Shown one piece after another: positions 5,167 through 11,407 of a DNA stretch of 11,407 nucleotides. Position 1 is the stretch's first letter; every line of letters begins with the position of its first letter. The DNA is from Propionibacteriaceae bacterium (GTDB taxonomy: Bacteria; Actinomycetota; Actinomycetes; Propionibacteriales; Propionibacteriaceae): NCBI GenBank assembly GCA_009778535.1, contig WRJP01000050.1, forward strand, positions 1 to 11,407, written 5' to 3'. The notes under the pieces were generated by a model. That model was not told the origin of the DNA. It was given only the letters and a program-made list of their open reading frames with translations, and did no database searches. Both the position numbers and the translations under genes were made by a program.

Positions 5167-6282
5167 GTGAACCAAATTGAGAAGGCATTGATGCATGCAC
5201 TATTTCTCCACCCGCACCACAACACTGACAAAACTATCGACTTCAGTAAATTCACAGTGCTCAACGAAAAGGTTAATCAGAAAAATCCAGGGCTAATAAT
5301 GGTTCAGCCTGCCGACAACGACGATGCGGGCGTCTTCGAGATTCCAGGCACCGGAGTGCGCATGGTTTTTAAGACCGAAAGCCACTGCTCGCCATGCGTC
5401 GTTGAGCCCTACGGCTCTGCGGTGACCTGCCTCACTGGTTGCGCCCGCGACGTGGTAGCAATGGGCGGCGAGCCGCTGGTTGCCACTGACTTCATTGGCA
5501 CCCAACCACCCGAAAATGAGGTCTTAGTCGGGCCTTGCGGGTTCGTGGGCGACGGCAAAACCTGTACTTGCGGGAACTGCAACACCATGACAAACGACCG
5601 CAGAGTCCAGCTCATGCTCGACGGCTTCCGTGACGGGTGTGAGGCGCTGGGTATCGGTGTAGTGGCTGGTGGCTTTTCTACCTCATTTAGTGACATTGTT
5701 CCGGCACTTGTCGGGTCAATCGTCGGCAGGCTCATCACGGACGAACCGCTGAAAAAGCCCGCCAGGAATGTTGGAGACAAGCTTATCCTCATCGGCGTTA
5801 CCAGCAATGATGGTAACGACACGGCGTTTCGAGCCGGATTTGCGGACGTGATGCTCCCAGCACAGCCGCTGTTTGAAGAAGAAAAAACTTCCATGGCGGG
5901 GGCTTTGGCAGCATTTAGAACAGGCAAAATCAATGCTTGCTCCGACCTGGGAGCTGCGGGCATCGGTGCAGCGGTATGCGAGTCGGCACGCTACGGCGGC
6001 TTAGGCGCGAAGATTGATCTGTCGCTCGTCCCGCTCACCGCAGCAGCCGCCGACAACAAGCCGGAAGCAACCCTGATTAACGAAACCCAAGCCCGATATT
6101 TACTGCACGTAAATCCGAGCGATGTCGAAGAAGTACTAGCTGCGATACGCGCTACAGGTTCCACAGCGACTGTAATCGGTGAAATCACTGATGCCGCAGA
6201 AGTCGTATTCACCTACGCTGACGACGTAGTAGCGGTTATTCCTAATAGCCCCTCCGCTGCGATGTTCGCAGAATTAGGTTAA
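5167..6282 (+). CDS. Stand-alone, cysteine-rich PurL-like (AIR synthase superfamily) protein
   Basis: The 371-residue protein aligns by eye with only the first half of FGAM synthase PurL (normally about 600-750 residues with two PurM-like modules). Shared blocks include the DDAGVFEIPGTGVRMVFKTE region (53-71), RDVVAMGGEPL (94-104), GVVAGGFS (164-171), GDKLILIGVTSNDGNDTAF (203-221), CSDLGAAGIGAAVCESARYG (258-277), KIDLSLVP (282-289) and INETQARYLL (304-313). PurL's usual ESHNHPSAVEPY reads ESHCSPCVVEPY (71-82), so the second His of the pair becomes Ser and two Cys appear. Further Cys occur at 88, 92, 124, 133, 135, 138, 158, 258 and 271, including CTCGNC at 133-138. Single-module relatives such as PurM work as dimers. 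Ordinary purine synthesis is doubtful; ATP-dependent activation of another substrate, with Cys binding metal or an Fe-S cluster, is inference. The GTG at 5167 has AGGAAGGA seven bases upstream. No neighbour suggests a pathway. Confidence 0.8.
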   Translation: MNQIEKALMHALFLHPHHNTDKTIDFSKFTVLNEKVNQKNPGLIMVQPADNDDAGVFEIPGTGVRMVFKTESHCSPCVVEPYGSAVTCLTGCARDVVAMGGEPLVATDFIGTQPPENEVLVGPCGFVGDGKTCTCGNCNTMTNDRRVQLMLDGFRDGCEALGIGVVAGGFSTSFSDIVPALVGSIVGRLITDEPLKKPARNVGDKLILIGVTSNDGNDTAFRAGFADVMLPAQPLFEEEKTSMAGALAAFRTGKINACSDLGAAGIGAAVCESARYGGLGAKIDLSLVPLTAAAADNKPEATLINETQARYLLHVNPSDVEEVLAAIRATGSTATVIGEITDAAEVVFTYADDVVAVIPNSPSAAMFAELG

Positions 6283-6302
6283 GGGGAGCTGACCTCCCGC
6301 TG

Positions 6303-6330
6303 GGTTGAGTGCCTGTCTTCCTGCTCAACC
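6303..6330. terminator. Hairpin between convergent genes, possible terminator
   Basis: GGTTGAG (6303-6309) pairs with CTCAACC (6324-6330) between the PurL-like stop and the lipoprotein stop. A second hairpin, CTCGCC/GGCGAG (6339-6344, 6360-6365), overlaps the end of the lipoprotein gene. Neither has a T tract, so termination is only suggested by position. Confidence 0.3.
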
Positions 6331-6345
6331 GACGAGAACTCGCCT

Positions 6346-7623
6346 TCACTCAATTGCGAGGCGAGCTAGGTTGCCTACGGATTCATTCCAGAGCAGAAGT
6401 TGGCTGCCAGCGGCATTTTCCGTCTCGAATTCCGCCCAGCCCGAAACGCTCTGGGCGGCCACAAGACCAGTGTTGAAAACTCCAGTCGCATTAGCTTTCA
6501 CTACCTTGTTTTTACCATCGAGCAGTCTCAGGTAGACGTGAGGGAAAATCGGCGAGTTGGAATCGTTAGTGACTTTAAGATGAACCTTAACTTTCTTCCC
6601 ATCGACCTGGACGGGTTCTAACACCTGAGCCTGTATCGGCTTTGCAGTCGCAGCCGTACCGATTACAGCGGGTGCAGGCGCATCGTCGATTCCCGAAGTT
6701 GTTTCAACAGTTGGCCAATTCAGGTTGAGACGGTTGGTTCTCTCATTTGTAAGGCTGACATTCAGATAGGGGTCAGGTTCGTCCATCAACTCGAATACCA
6801 GGATTCCCTTTGCGCTTTCGCCTGTGTTCAAAAATACGGCATCAAAAAAGGCATTTTTGGTATCTGCCACCAAACACGCCAAGCGGTTTATCTGCGAAAG
6901 CTGTCCGGGTGCCGTAACTATGGAAACTGCGGTTGGGATGGAGTCCAGAGGGTATGTCCCCTCGCCTTTCCATGCCACCTCAATCGTCACGACTGCGAAT
7001 TTAAGACCGTACTGTGGTGCTAATCCATTTATCAGGGTTGTGGATTGTACCTGCGTAACCTTGATTTCCAAATCTCCAGCAGCGACCGTCTCGCCAACTT
7101 CTGTACGGCTTAGCGGCTTCGTCCCAACACCGTCCGGAATCTGCGGAGCCTCATTGATTTCCAAGTCAAATGATTTTGCCGGTTTTCCGGTTCGGGAATC
7201 CTTAGCGCCGCTGACTAGGTTAAGCCCGACTAGATAGTCTTGTGGCACCTGAAAAACCAAGGTGACTCGTCCAGAAGCATTTTCGGCAGCAGCAAAGAAA
7301 GCGCTGTTAGTTGGGAGCGCCTCCATTGCGCCCCGATCTGGCAGCCACGCTTCATTGGGAGCATCAGGAGAAACCAGCCGATATTGCGTTGGTGAGAGCC
7401 AGTACTGCTCTCGATCTGCTGCGCTATAAGCCATCTCTACGCTCAGAAACACCCATTCTGGTACGTCTGGAGCAAATCCCTGCAAGTCACGGGAAAAACT
7501 TGGGGTGCCAACACTCGTGGCAGTTATGACCTCGGCGGGGGTTTGCGGGGCGCCGGAAGTGCAGCCAGACAAAGTCAAGCCGAAAATAACTAATGCAGCA
7601 ATGCAGCTGAGAATTTTGCTCAT
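6346..7623 (-). CDS. Surface lipoprotein with DUF4352-like beta domains
   Basis: The product (425 residues from ATG 7623) begins with a lipoprotein signal: MSK, a hydrophobic core (4-17) and lipobox LSGC with the lipidated Cys at 21. It should be anchored on the outer face of the membrane. Three beta-rich segments follow. The middle one (about 171-285) has GETVAAGDLEIKVTQVQ, KFAVVTIEVAWKG and GESAKGILVFEL, the pattern of DUF4352-type immunoglobulin-like domains. The first (about 55-130) ends similarly (GRVTLVFQVP). The third (about 328-402) has VKVHLKVTNDSNSPIF and VYLRLLDGKNKVV, like FxLYD-type domains. No catalytic motif is seen; ligand or partner is unknown. The frame is open 38 codons further to ATG 7737, but that would bury the signal peptide. 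No Shine-Dalgarno precedes 7623; TAAATT lies eight bases before it, allowing a leaderless mRNA. It is convergent with the PurL-like gene and divergent from ilvD. Confidence 0.82.
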   Translation of the reverse strand: MSKILSCIAALVIFGLTLSGCTSGAPQTPAEVITATSVGTPSFSRDLQGFAPDVPEWVFLSVEMAYSAADREQYWLSPTQYRLVSPDAPNEAWLPDRGAMEALPTNSAFFAAAENASGRVTLVFQVPQDYLVGLNLVSGAKDSRTGKPAKSFDLEINEAPQIPDGVGTKPLSRTEVGETVAAGDLEIKVTQVQSTTLINGLAPQYGLKFAVVTIEVAWKGEGTYPLDSIPTAVSIVTAPGQLSQINRLACLVADTKNAFFDAVFLNTGESAKGILVFELMDEPDPYLNVSLTNERTNRLNLNWPTVETTSGIDDAPAPAVIGTAATAKPIQAQVLEPVQVDGKKVKVHLKVTNDSNSPIFPHVYLRLLDGKNKVVKANATGVFNTGLVAAQSVSGWAEFETENAAGSQLLLWNESVGNLARLAIE

Positions 7624-7765
7624 AACCGTACAATTTACTGTGTCGAACCAAACCTGCCCCAATACAGCGCCGTACACGCCCAAGATGTGGCGTTTCAACT
7701 CGGCTATCGCAGTGTTTTCAACCGCATAGCTGGTCAATTCTCCAATGGGTTAGCGGTGATAACGT

Positions 7766-7794
7766 TTGGGGATTAGTCTTTCAGAGGGTATCTA
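7766..7794 (+). promoter_or_regulatory. Candidate promoter of ilvD
   Basis: TTGGGG (7766-7771) and TATCTA (7789-7794) are 17 bases apart, placing a start about 15 bases before the ATG at 7815. The leader would be too short for a T-box or attenuator, and none is seen. The hexamers are imperfect. Confidence 0.33.
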
Positions 7795-7814
7795 TCAAAT
7801 TCCAAGGAGATTCA

Positions 7815-9701
7815 ATGTCGGCGCAATCTTGGTCAGCGCAGAACGCTTCGCAAACCGATGCAATACCGCTGCGCTCACGTACCACAACGCAGGGTCGTAA
7901 TATGGCCGGAGCAAGGGCGCTGTGGCGAGCAACTGGTATGAGCGAAGCAGACTTCGGCAAGCCGATCATCGCTGTCGCCAACTCTTTCACCCAGTTTGTG
8001 CCAGGACATGTGCATCTACGTGACGCTGGCAAGATCGTCAGTGACGCGATTGTGCAGGCGGGCGGAGTCGGACGCGAATTCGACACGATAGCGATTGACG
8101 ACGGAATCGCGATGGGGCACCAAGGCATGCTCTATTCGTTGCCGAGTCGAGAACTGATTGCTGACAGCGTTGAATACATGGTTAACGCTCATGCCGCCGA
8201 TGCGTTGGTCTGCATTTCGAACTGTGACAAGATCACCCCAGGGATGCTGCTCGCCGCGCTGCGGTTGAATATTCCAACCGTTTTTGTCTCCGGCGGGCCG
8301 ATGGAAGCCGGCCGAATTTCGGATGGTACTAATCAAAATGAAGTTCGGACAGATTTAATCGACGTGATGATTAAATCGGTCGATTCCAATGTCAGCGATG
8401 CGGAAATCGAATCCTATGAACGTACCGCTTGTCCAACCTGCGGTTCATGCTCAGGGATGTTTACGGCTAACTCGATGAACTGTCTATTAGAGGCCATCGG
8501 ACTGGCATTACCGGGGAACGGTTCCACGCTGGCCACCTCAGCTAAACGAGGCGAGCTATTCGCCACCGCAGGCAGATTGATTGTTGAACTGTGCCAACGG
8601 TATTACAACGAAGGTGACGGGAGCGTTCTTCCCAAAGCAATCGCTACGAAGAATGCTTTTACAAACGCGATGCGGGTGGATGTAGCGATGGGAGGTTCAA
8701 CCAACACCGTGTTGCATCTGCTTGCTGCCGCATATGAAGCCGAAGTTGACTTCACCCTAGACGACATTGATCAACTCTCCCGCTCCAATCCGTGCCTATG
8801 CAAAGTCGCCCCAAACACCAATGCGTACTATATGGAGGACGTGCATCGCGCCGGTGGAATTCCGGCGATCATGGGAGAGCTTTCGCGCGGCGGTCTTTTG
8901 AGCCATGACGTGCATGCCGTACATTCACCAGATGCTGCCGCTTGGTTGAAAAATTGGGATGTGCGCGGCGGGACGGCGCTTGGGGAAGCAGTCGAACTCT
9001 TCCATGCCGCTCCTGGCGGAGTTCGCACTGTCGAACCTTTCACAGCCACCAACCGGTGGGACAGTCTTGATCTGGATGCCGAGAATGGCTGTATCCGTTC
9101 AGTGGCAAACCCATACACTGCCGATGGTGGACTGGCGGTGCTGAAAGGAAATCTGTCGCCTGCGGGCTGCATAGTCAAGACCGCCGGAGTTCCGGCAGCT
9201 CAGTGGACTTTCAGTGGTCGAGCCAAGGTTTGTGAATCGCAAGAGGAGGCGGTAGCGGCAATTTTAGGTGGACGCATTGAGCCAGGTGACATCGTAGTGG
9301 TGCGCTACGAAGGTCCGAAGGGAGGGCCAGGCATGCAGGAAATGTTGTACCCCACAGCATTTTTGAAAGGGGTTGGATTGGGCCCGAAATGTGCGCTGGT
9401 CACTGACGGACGCTTCTCCGGCGGCTCATCAGGACTTTCCATTGGACATGTTTCCCCCGAAGCAGCAGCAGGCGGCACCATTGGACTAGTTGAAGATGGC
9501 GACAGAATCGAAATCTCCATTCCAGATCGTTCGATCAAGTTGCTAGTCGATGATGAAGTACTTGCGCGACGTCGTATGCGTCAAGATGCGCTCGGATGGA
9601 AACCTGCACAGCGGGAGCGCGCCGTCTCTAAGGCATTGAAGGTGTATGCGTCGCTGGCGCTGTCTGCCGATAAAGGCGCTGCCCGCGAATTTACACAGTG
9701 A
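7815..9701 (+). CDS. ilvD: Dihydroxy-acid dehydratase
   Basis: This cytoplasmic Fe-S enzyme dehydrates 2,3-dihydroxy-isovalerate and 2,3-dihydroxy-3-methylvalerate to 2-keto acids, the third step of valine and isoleucine synthesis. The 628 residues match the long form throughout: GRNMAGARALWRATG (28-41), NSFTQFVPGHVHLRD (56-70), DDGIAMGHQGMLYSLPSREL (95-114), CISNCDKITPGM with Cys137, and ACPTCGSCSGMFTANSMNCL with Cys206, 209 and 212. MGGSTNTVLHLLAAA, EDVHRAGGIPAIMGEL, YEGPKGGPGMQEM and TDGRFSGGSSGLSIGHVSPE are all present. NSFTQFVPGH is the E. coli/Corynebacterium type, generally a [4Fe-4S] enzyme that is oxygen-sensitive, rather than the [2Fe-2S] type. AAGGAG at 7804-7809 fixes the ATG. About 20 residues precede the usual N-terminal block. 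No ilvBN, ilvC or leuABCD gene is adjacent, so it stands alone between a lipoprotein gene and an acyl-CoA ligase gene. Confidence 0.98.
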   Translation: MSAQSWSAQNASQTDAIPLRSRTTTQGRNMAGARALWRATGMSEADFGKPIIAVANSFTQFVPGHVHLRDAGKIVSDAIVQAGGVGREFDTIAIDDGIAMGHQGMLYSLPSRELIADSVEYMVNAHAADALVCISNCDKITPGMLLAALRLNIPTVFVSGGPMEAGRISDGTNQNEVRTDLIDVMIKSVDSNVSDAEIESYERTACPTCGSCSGMFTANSMNCLLEAIGLALPGNGSTLATSAKRGELFATAGRLIVELCQRYYNEGDGSVLPKAIATKNAFTNAMRVDVAMGGSTNTVLHLLAAAYEAEVDFTLDDIDQLSRSNPCLCKVAPNTNAYYMEDVHRAGGIPAIMGELSRGGLLSHDVHAVHSPDAAAWLKNWDVRGGTALGEAVELFHAAPGGVRTVEPFTATNRWDSLDLDAENGCIRSVANPYTADGGLAVLKGNLSPAGCIVKTAGVPAAQWTFSGRAKVCESQEEAVAAILGGRIEPGDIVVVRYEGPKGGPGMQEMLYPTAFLKGVGLGPKCALVTDGRFSGGSSGLSIGHVSPEAAAGGTIGLVEDGDRIEISIPDRSIKLLVDDEVLARRRMRQDALGWKPAQRERAVSKALKVYASLALSADKGAAREFTQ

Positions 9702-9714
9702 CGCAAACGGGCGT

Positions 9715-9739
9715 TCTCTAAGTTGTTTTAGGGATTTTT
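9715..9739 (+). terminator. Weak Rho-independent terminator after ilvD
   Basis: TCTCTAA (9715-9721) pairs with TTAGGGA (9728-9734), one pair being T-G, around a 6-base loop and followed by TTTTT. The stem is AT-rich and short, 14 bases after the stop codon. Confidence 0.4.
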
Positions 9740-9766
9740 GTTCACTGAGACTGCGGTTTTTGCCTT

Positions 9767-9823
9767 AGCTACGAGCGGATGCGGTCGCCAAAGTGTCCAA
9801 AACCTACGCTCGCGTAGCTTTTT
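9767..9823 (+). terminator. Second terminator-like hairpin between ilvD and the acyl-CoA ligase gene
   Basis: AGCTACGAGCG (9767-9777) pairs with CGCT and CGTAGCT (9807-9810, 9813-9819) with a two-base CG bulge, and TTTTT follows. The 29-base loop is long. It ends 26 bases before the next start codon, so the ligase promoter would overlap or lie inside it. Confidence 0.45.
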
Positions 9824-9849
9824 GTGTCTGGGCACGTCACAATAGTGCT

Positions 9850-11407
9850 ATGAGCAACGCTCCTTGGACACGGCACTATCAACCAGGTGTACCGGAAGAA
9901 ATCGAATTACCAACTAAGTCGCTAGTTTCGCTGCTGGAACAATCAGTAGCAGAAGCAAAGAACTGCGTAGCCACTGAGTTCTTTGGGGCTACCATGACCT
10001 ACGCGGAACTAGGCGCCCAAGTCGACATTGTGGCCGAGAATCTCCGCAAACTAGGAATAAAACCGGGCGACAGGGTGGCCTTAGTGCTGCCGAACTGTCC
10101 CCAGCATGTCGTCGCTTTCTACGCGATCTTGCGAGTTGGTGCCGTCGTGGTGGAGCACAATCCGCTCTACACACCGCGCGAGTTGCGGCATATGTTTGAA
10201 GATCATGCCGCTCGGGTTGCTATTGCCTGGGATGTTGCGGTGGCAAATCTGCGCAATCAACCAGACGACGTCGATCTGGAAGTGATTGTCAGCGTGAACT
10301 TACTTAAGGCGTTCCCCAAGATGAAGCGTTTCGCGCTGGGTCTGCCGATACCGAAACTGCGGAAGATGAAGCGCAAGCTGACCCGTCCCGCTCCAGGCAC
10401 GATCAGTTGGGAAGATTTTGTCACTGGCAAGCCGATCGATCCCCAATACCCACGACCGGCAGTCAGTGACCTTGCTGCGATTCAGTACACTTCCGGCACT
10501 ACCAGCCAGCCGAAGGGGTCGATGCTTTCACACTACAACCTGTATGCCAACGCGCGCCAAGGCGAAGCATGGATGCACGGAGCCGAATATCGCAAGGAAA
10601 ACTTCTATGCGATTTTGCCGATGTTCCACGCTTTCGGCATGACGCTTTTCCTCACGTACGGGATTCTCAAGCAGAGCAGACTGGTGCTATTCCCACAATT
10701 TGACGCAGACATGGTGGTTGACGCTGCCAAAAAGACCCCGCCGACTGTTTTCTGCGCGGTTCCGCCAATCTTTGAAGCAACCGCTAAGCGGGCTCAGGAG
10801 CGTGGCGTCAGCTTGAAAAAAGCAAAGTACTGCATCTCTGGGGCTATGAATCTGCCTGCGTCAACGGTGAAATTATGGGAATCGGTCTCGGGGGGGCTAC
10901 TAGTTGAGGGCTACGGCATGACCGAGGCTTCGCCGGTGTGTCTGGGTAATCCATTCCATCCCAGCCGACGTAACGGCACCATCGGGGTTCCCTTCCCGAG
11001 CACCTGGATGAAGGTTGTCGAACTGGAGAATCCCGAGCAGGAAGTCGCTCAAGGCGAGCGCGGGGAGTTGCTCATCAAAGGACCGCAGGTGTTTTCGGGT
11101 TACTGGAACAATCCTGTCGAGACTGATCGTACGCTGCTTGCCGGTGGCTGGCTGCGCACTGGAGATGTTGTGACTCAAGACGAAGATGGGTTTACGACCA
11201 TTGTTGATCGGGCTAAGGAACTCATCATCACTGGCGGCTTCAACGTTGCTCCTTCTGAAGTCGAGTCAGTCATTCGCGCTCATCCTAATATTGCGGACGT
11301 TGCGGTGGTTGGGCTGCCGTCCCCTTCGGGCGGAGAGGTTGTTACTGCCGCCGTGTTGCTCAAACCGGAAGCCAGTTTCGACGAAGCCGATTTACGCGCA
11401 TTCTGCA
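9850..11407 (+). CDS. fadD: Long-chain fatty-acid-CoA ligase, first 519 residues (cut by right edge)
   Basis: This AMP-forming enzyme activates fatty acids to acyl-CoA through an acyl-adenylate, for beta-oxidation or lipid synthesis. From ATG 9850 the frame stays open to the window end. Motifs in order: MTYAELGAQV with GDRVALVLPNCPQ, then VEHNPLYTPRELRHMFED, the ATP-binding loop YTSGTTSQPKGSMLSHYNLY from Tyr213, LPMFHAFGMT, GYGMTEASPV from Gly354, and WLRTGDVV with Asp439, followed by DRAKELIITGGFNVAPSEVE. The loop has Ser where Gly is usual (SGTTS), a change the family signature permits. The missing end holds the catalytic lysine region of the C-terminal lid. The longest alternative reading is another member of the adenylate-forming superfamily, but the PLYTPREL and lysine-rich linker (KMKRFALGLPIPKLRKMKRK) favour the actinobacterial long-chain type. 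No Shine-Dalgarno is seen before the start, and no other in-frame start looks better. Confidence 0.93.
   Translation, partial: MSNAPWTRHYQPGVPEEIELPTKSLVSLLEQSVAEAKNCVATEFFGATMTYAELGAQVDIVAENLRKLGIKPGDRVALVLPNCPQHVVAFYAILRVGAVVVEHNPLYTPRELRHMFEDHAARVAIAWDVAVANLRNQPDDVDLEVIVSVNLLKAFPKMKRFALGLPIPKLRKMKRKLTRPAPGTISWEDFVTGKPIDPQYPRPAVSDLAAIQYTSGTTSQPKGSMLSHYNLYANARQGEAWMHGAEYRKENFYAILPMFHAFGMTLFLTYGILKQSRLVLFPQFDADMVVDAAKKTPPTVFCAVPPIFEATAKRAQERGVSLKKAKYCISGAMNLPASTVKLWESVSGGLLVEGYGMTEASPVCLGNPFHPSRRNGTIGVPFPSTWMKVVELENPEQEVAQGERGELLIKGPQVFSGYWNNPVETDRTLLAGGWLRTGDVVTQDEDGFTTIVDRAKELIITGGFNVAPSEVESVIRAHPNIADVAVVGLPSPSGGEVVTAAVLLKPEASFDEADLRAFC

Noticed and set aside
5409..5963. Minus-strand frame of 184 codons opposite the PurL-like gene
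   Set aside because: The plus-strand frame has clear PurL-family blocks over its full length; the antisense product resembles nothing.
5167..6282. SelD (selenophosphate synthase) or HypE as identity of the PurL-like gene
   Set aside because: The block order and the DLGAAG, IDL.LVP and NETQARYLL segments match PurL; the N-terminal Cys/Sec loop of SelD and the C-terminal Cys of HypE are absent.
10486..10521. Gly to Ser change in the acyl-CoA ligase ATP loop (SGTTS) as a sign of inactivation
   Set aside because: The AMP-binding family signature allows Ser or Gly at this position, and all other visible motifs are intact.

Overview
The window reads as chromosomal DNA of an actinobacterium of moderate GC (low to mid 50s percent by eye, not counted). 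The threonine synthase and dihydroxy-acid dehydratase match, from memory, the forms I know from Corynebacterium and relatives. The coiled-coil pair at 686-3401 looks like the Scy/FilP pair of Streptomyces. Several starts lack a Shine-Dalgarno sequence, as is common in this phylum. I cannot name the genus; the Actinomycetaceae would fit the GC, but this is a guess.

Layout. A threonine synthase gene cut by the left edge (1-584, minus) is divergent from two coiled-coil genes (686-2329 and 2370-3401, plus) that end at a clear hairpin terminator. An aldo/keto reductase gene (3568-4575, plus) follows, then a tRNA-Ser(CGA) gene (4620-4707). A 459-base gene-free stretch (4708-5166) holds an exact 22-base second copy of the tRNA 3' end, an inverted copy of its T arm and at least six inverted repeats. 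Next comes an unusual single-module PurL-like protein (5167-6282, plus), convergent with a lipoprotein gene (6346-7623, minus). The window closes with ilvD (7815-9701, plus) and the first 519 codons of a long-chain acyl-CoA ligase gene (9850-11407, plus).

The genes do not form one pathway. The two coiled-coil genes are the only convincing functional pair and probably make a cytoskeletal assembly linked to polar growth or cell shape. thrC and ilvD both serve amino-acid synthesis (threonine, then branched-chain amino acids), but they are separated by unrelated genes and are not an operon.

The most unusual items are the PurL-like protein, whose usual ESHNHPSAVEPY motif reads ESHCSPCVVEPY and which carries an extra CxCxxC cluster, and the tRNA-Ser 3'-end duplication just upstream of it, which looks like an integration scar or a decayed tRNA duplication. 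I found no CRISPR array, transposase, rRNA or complete mobile element.
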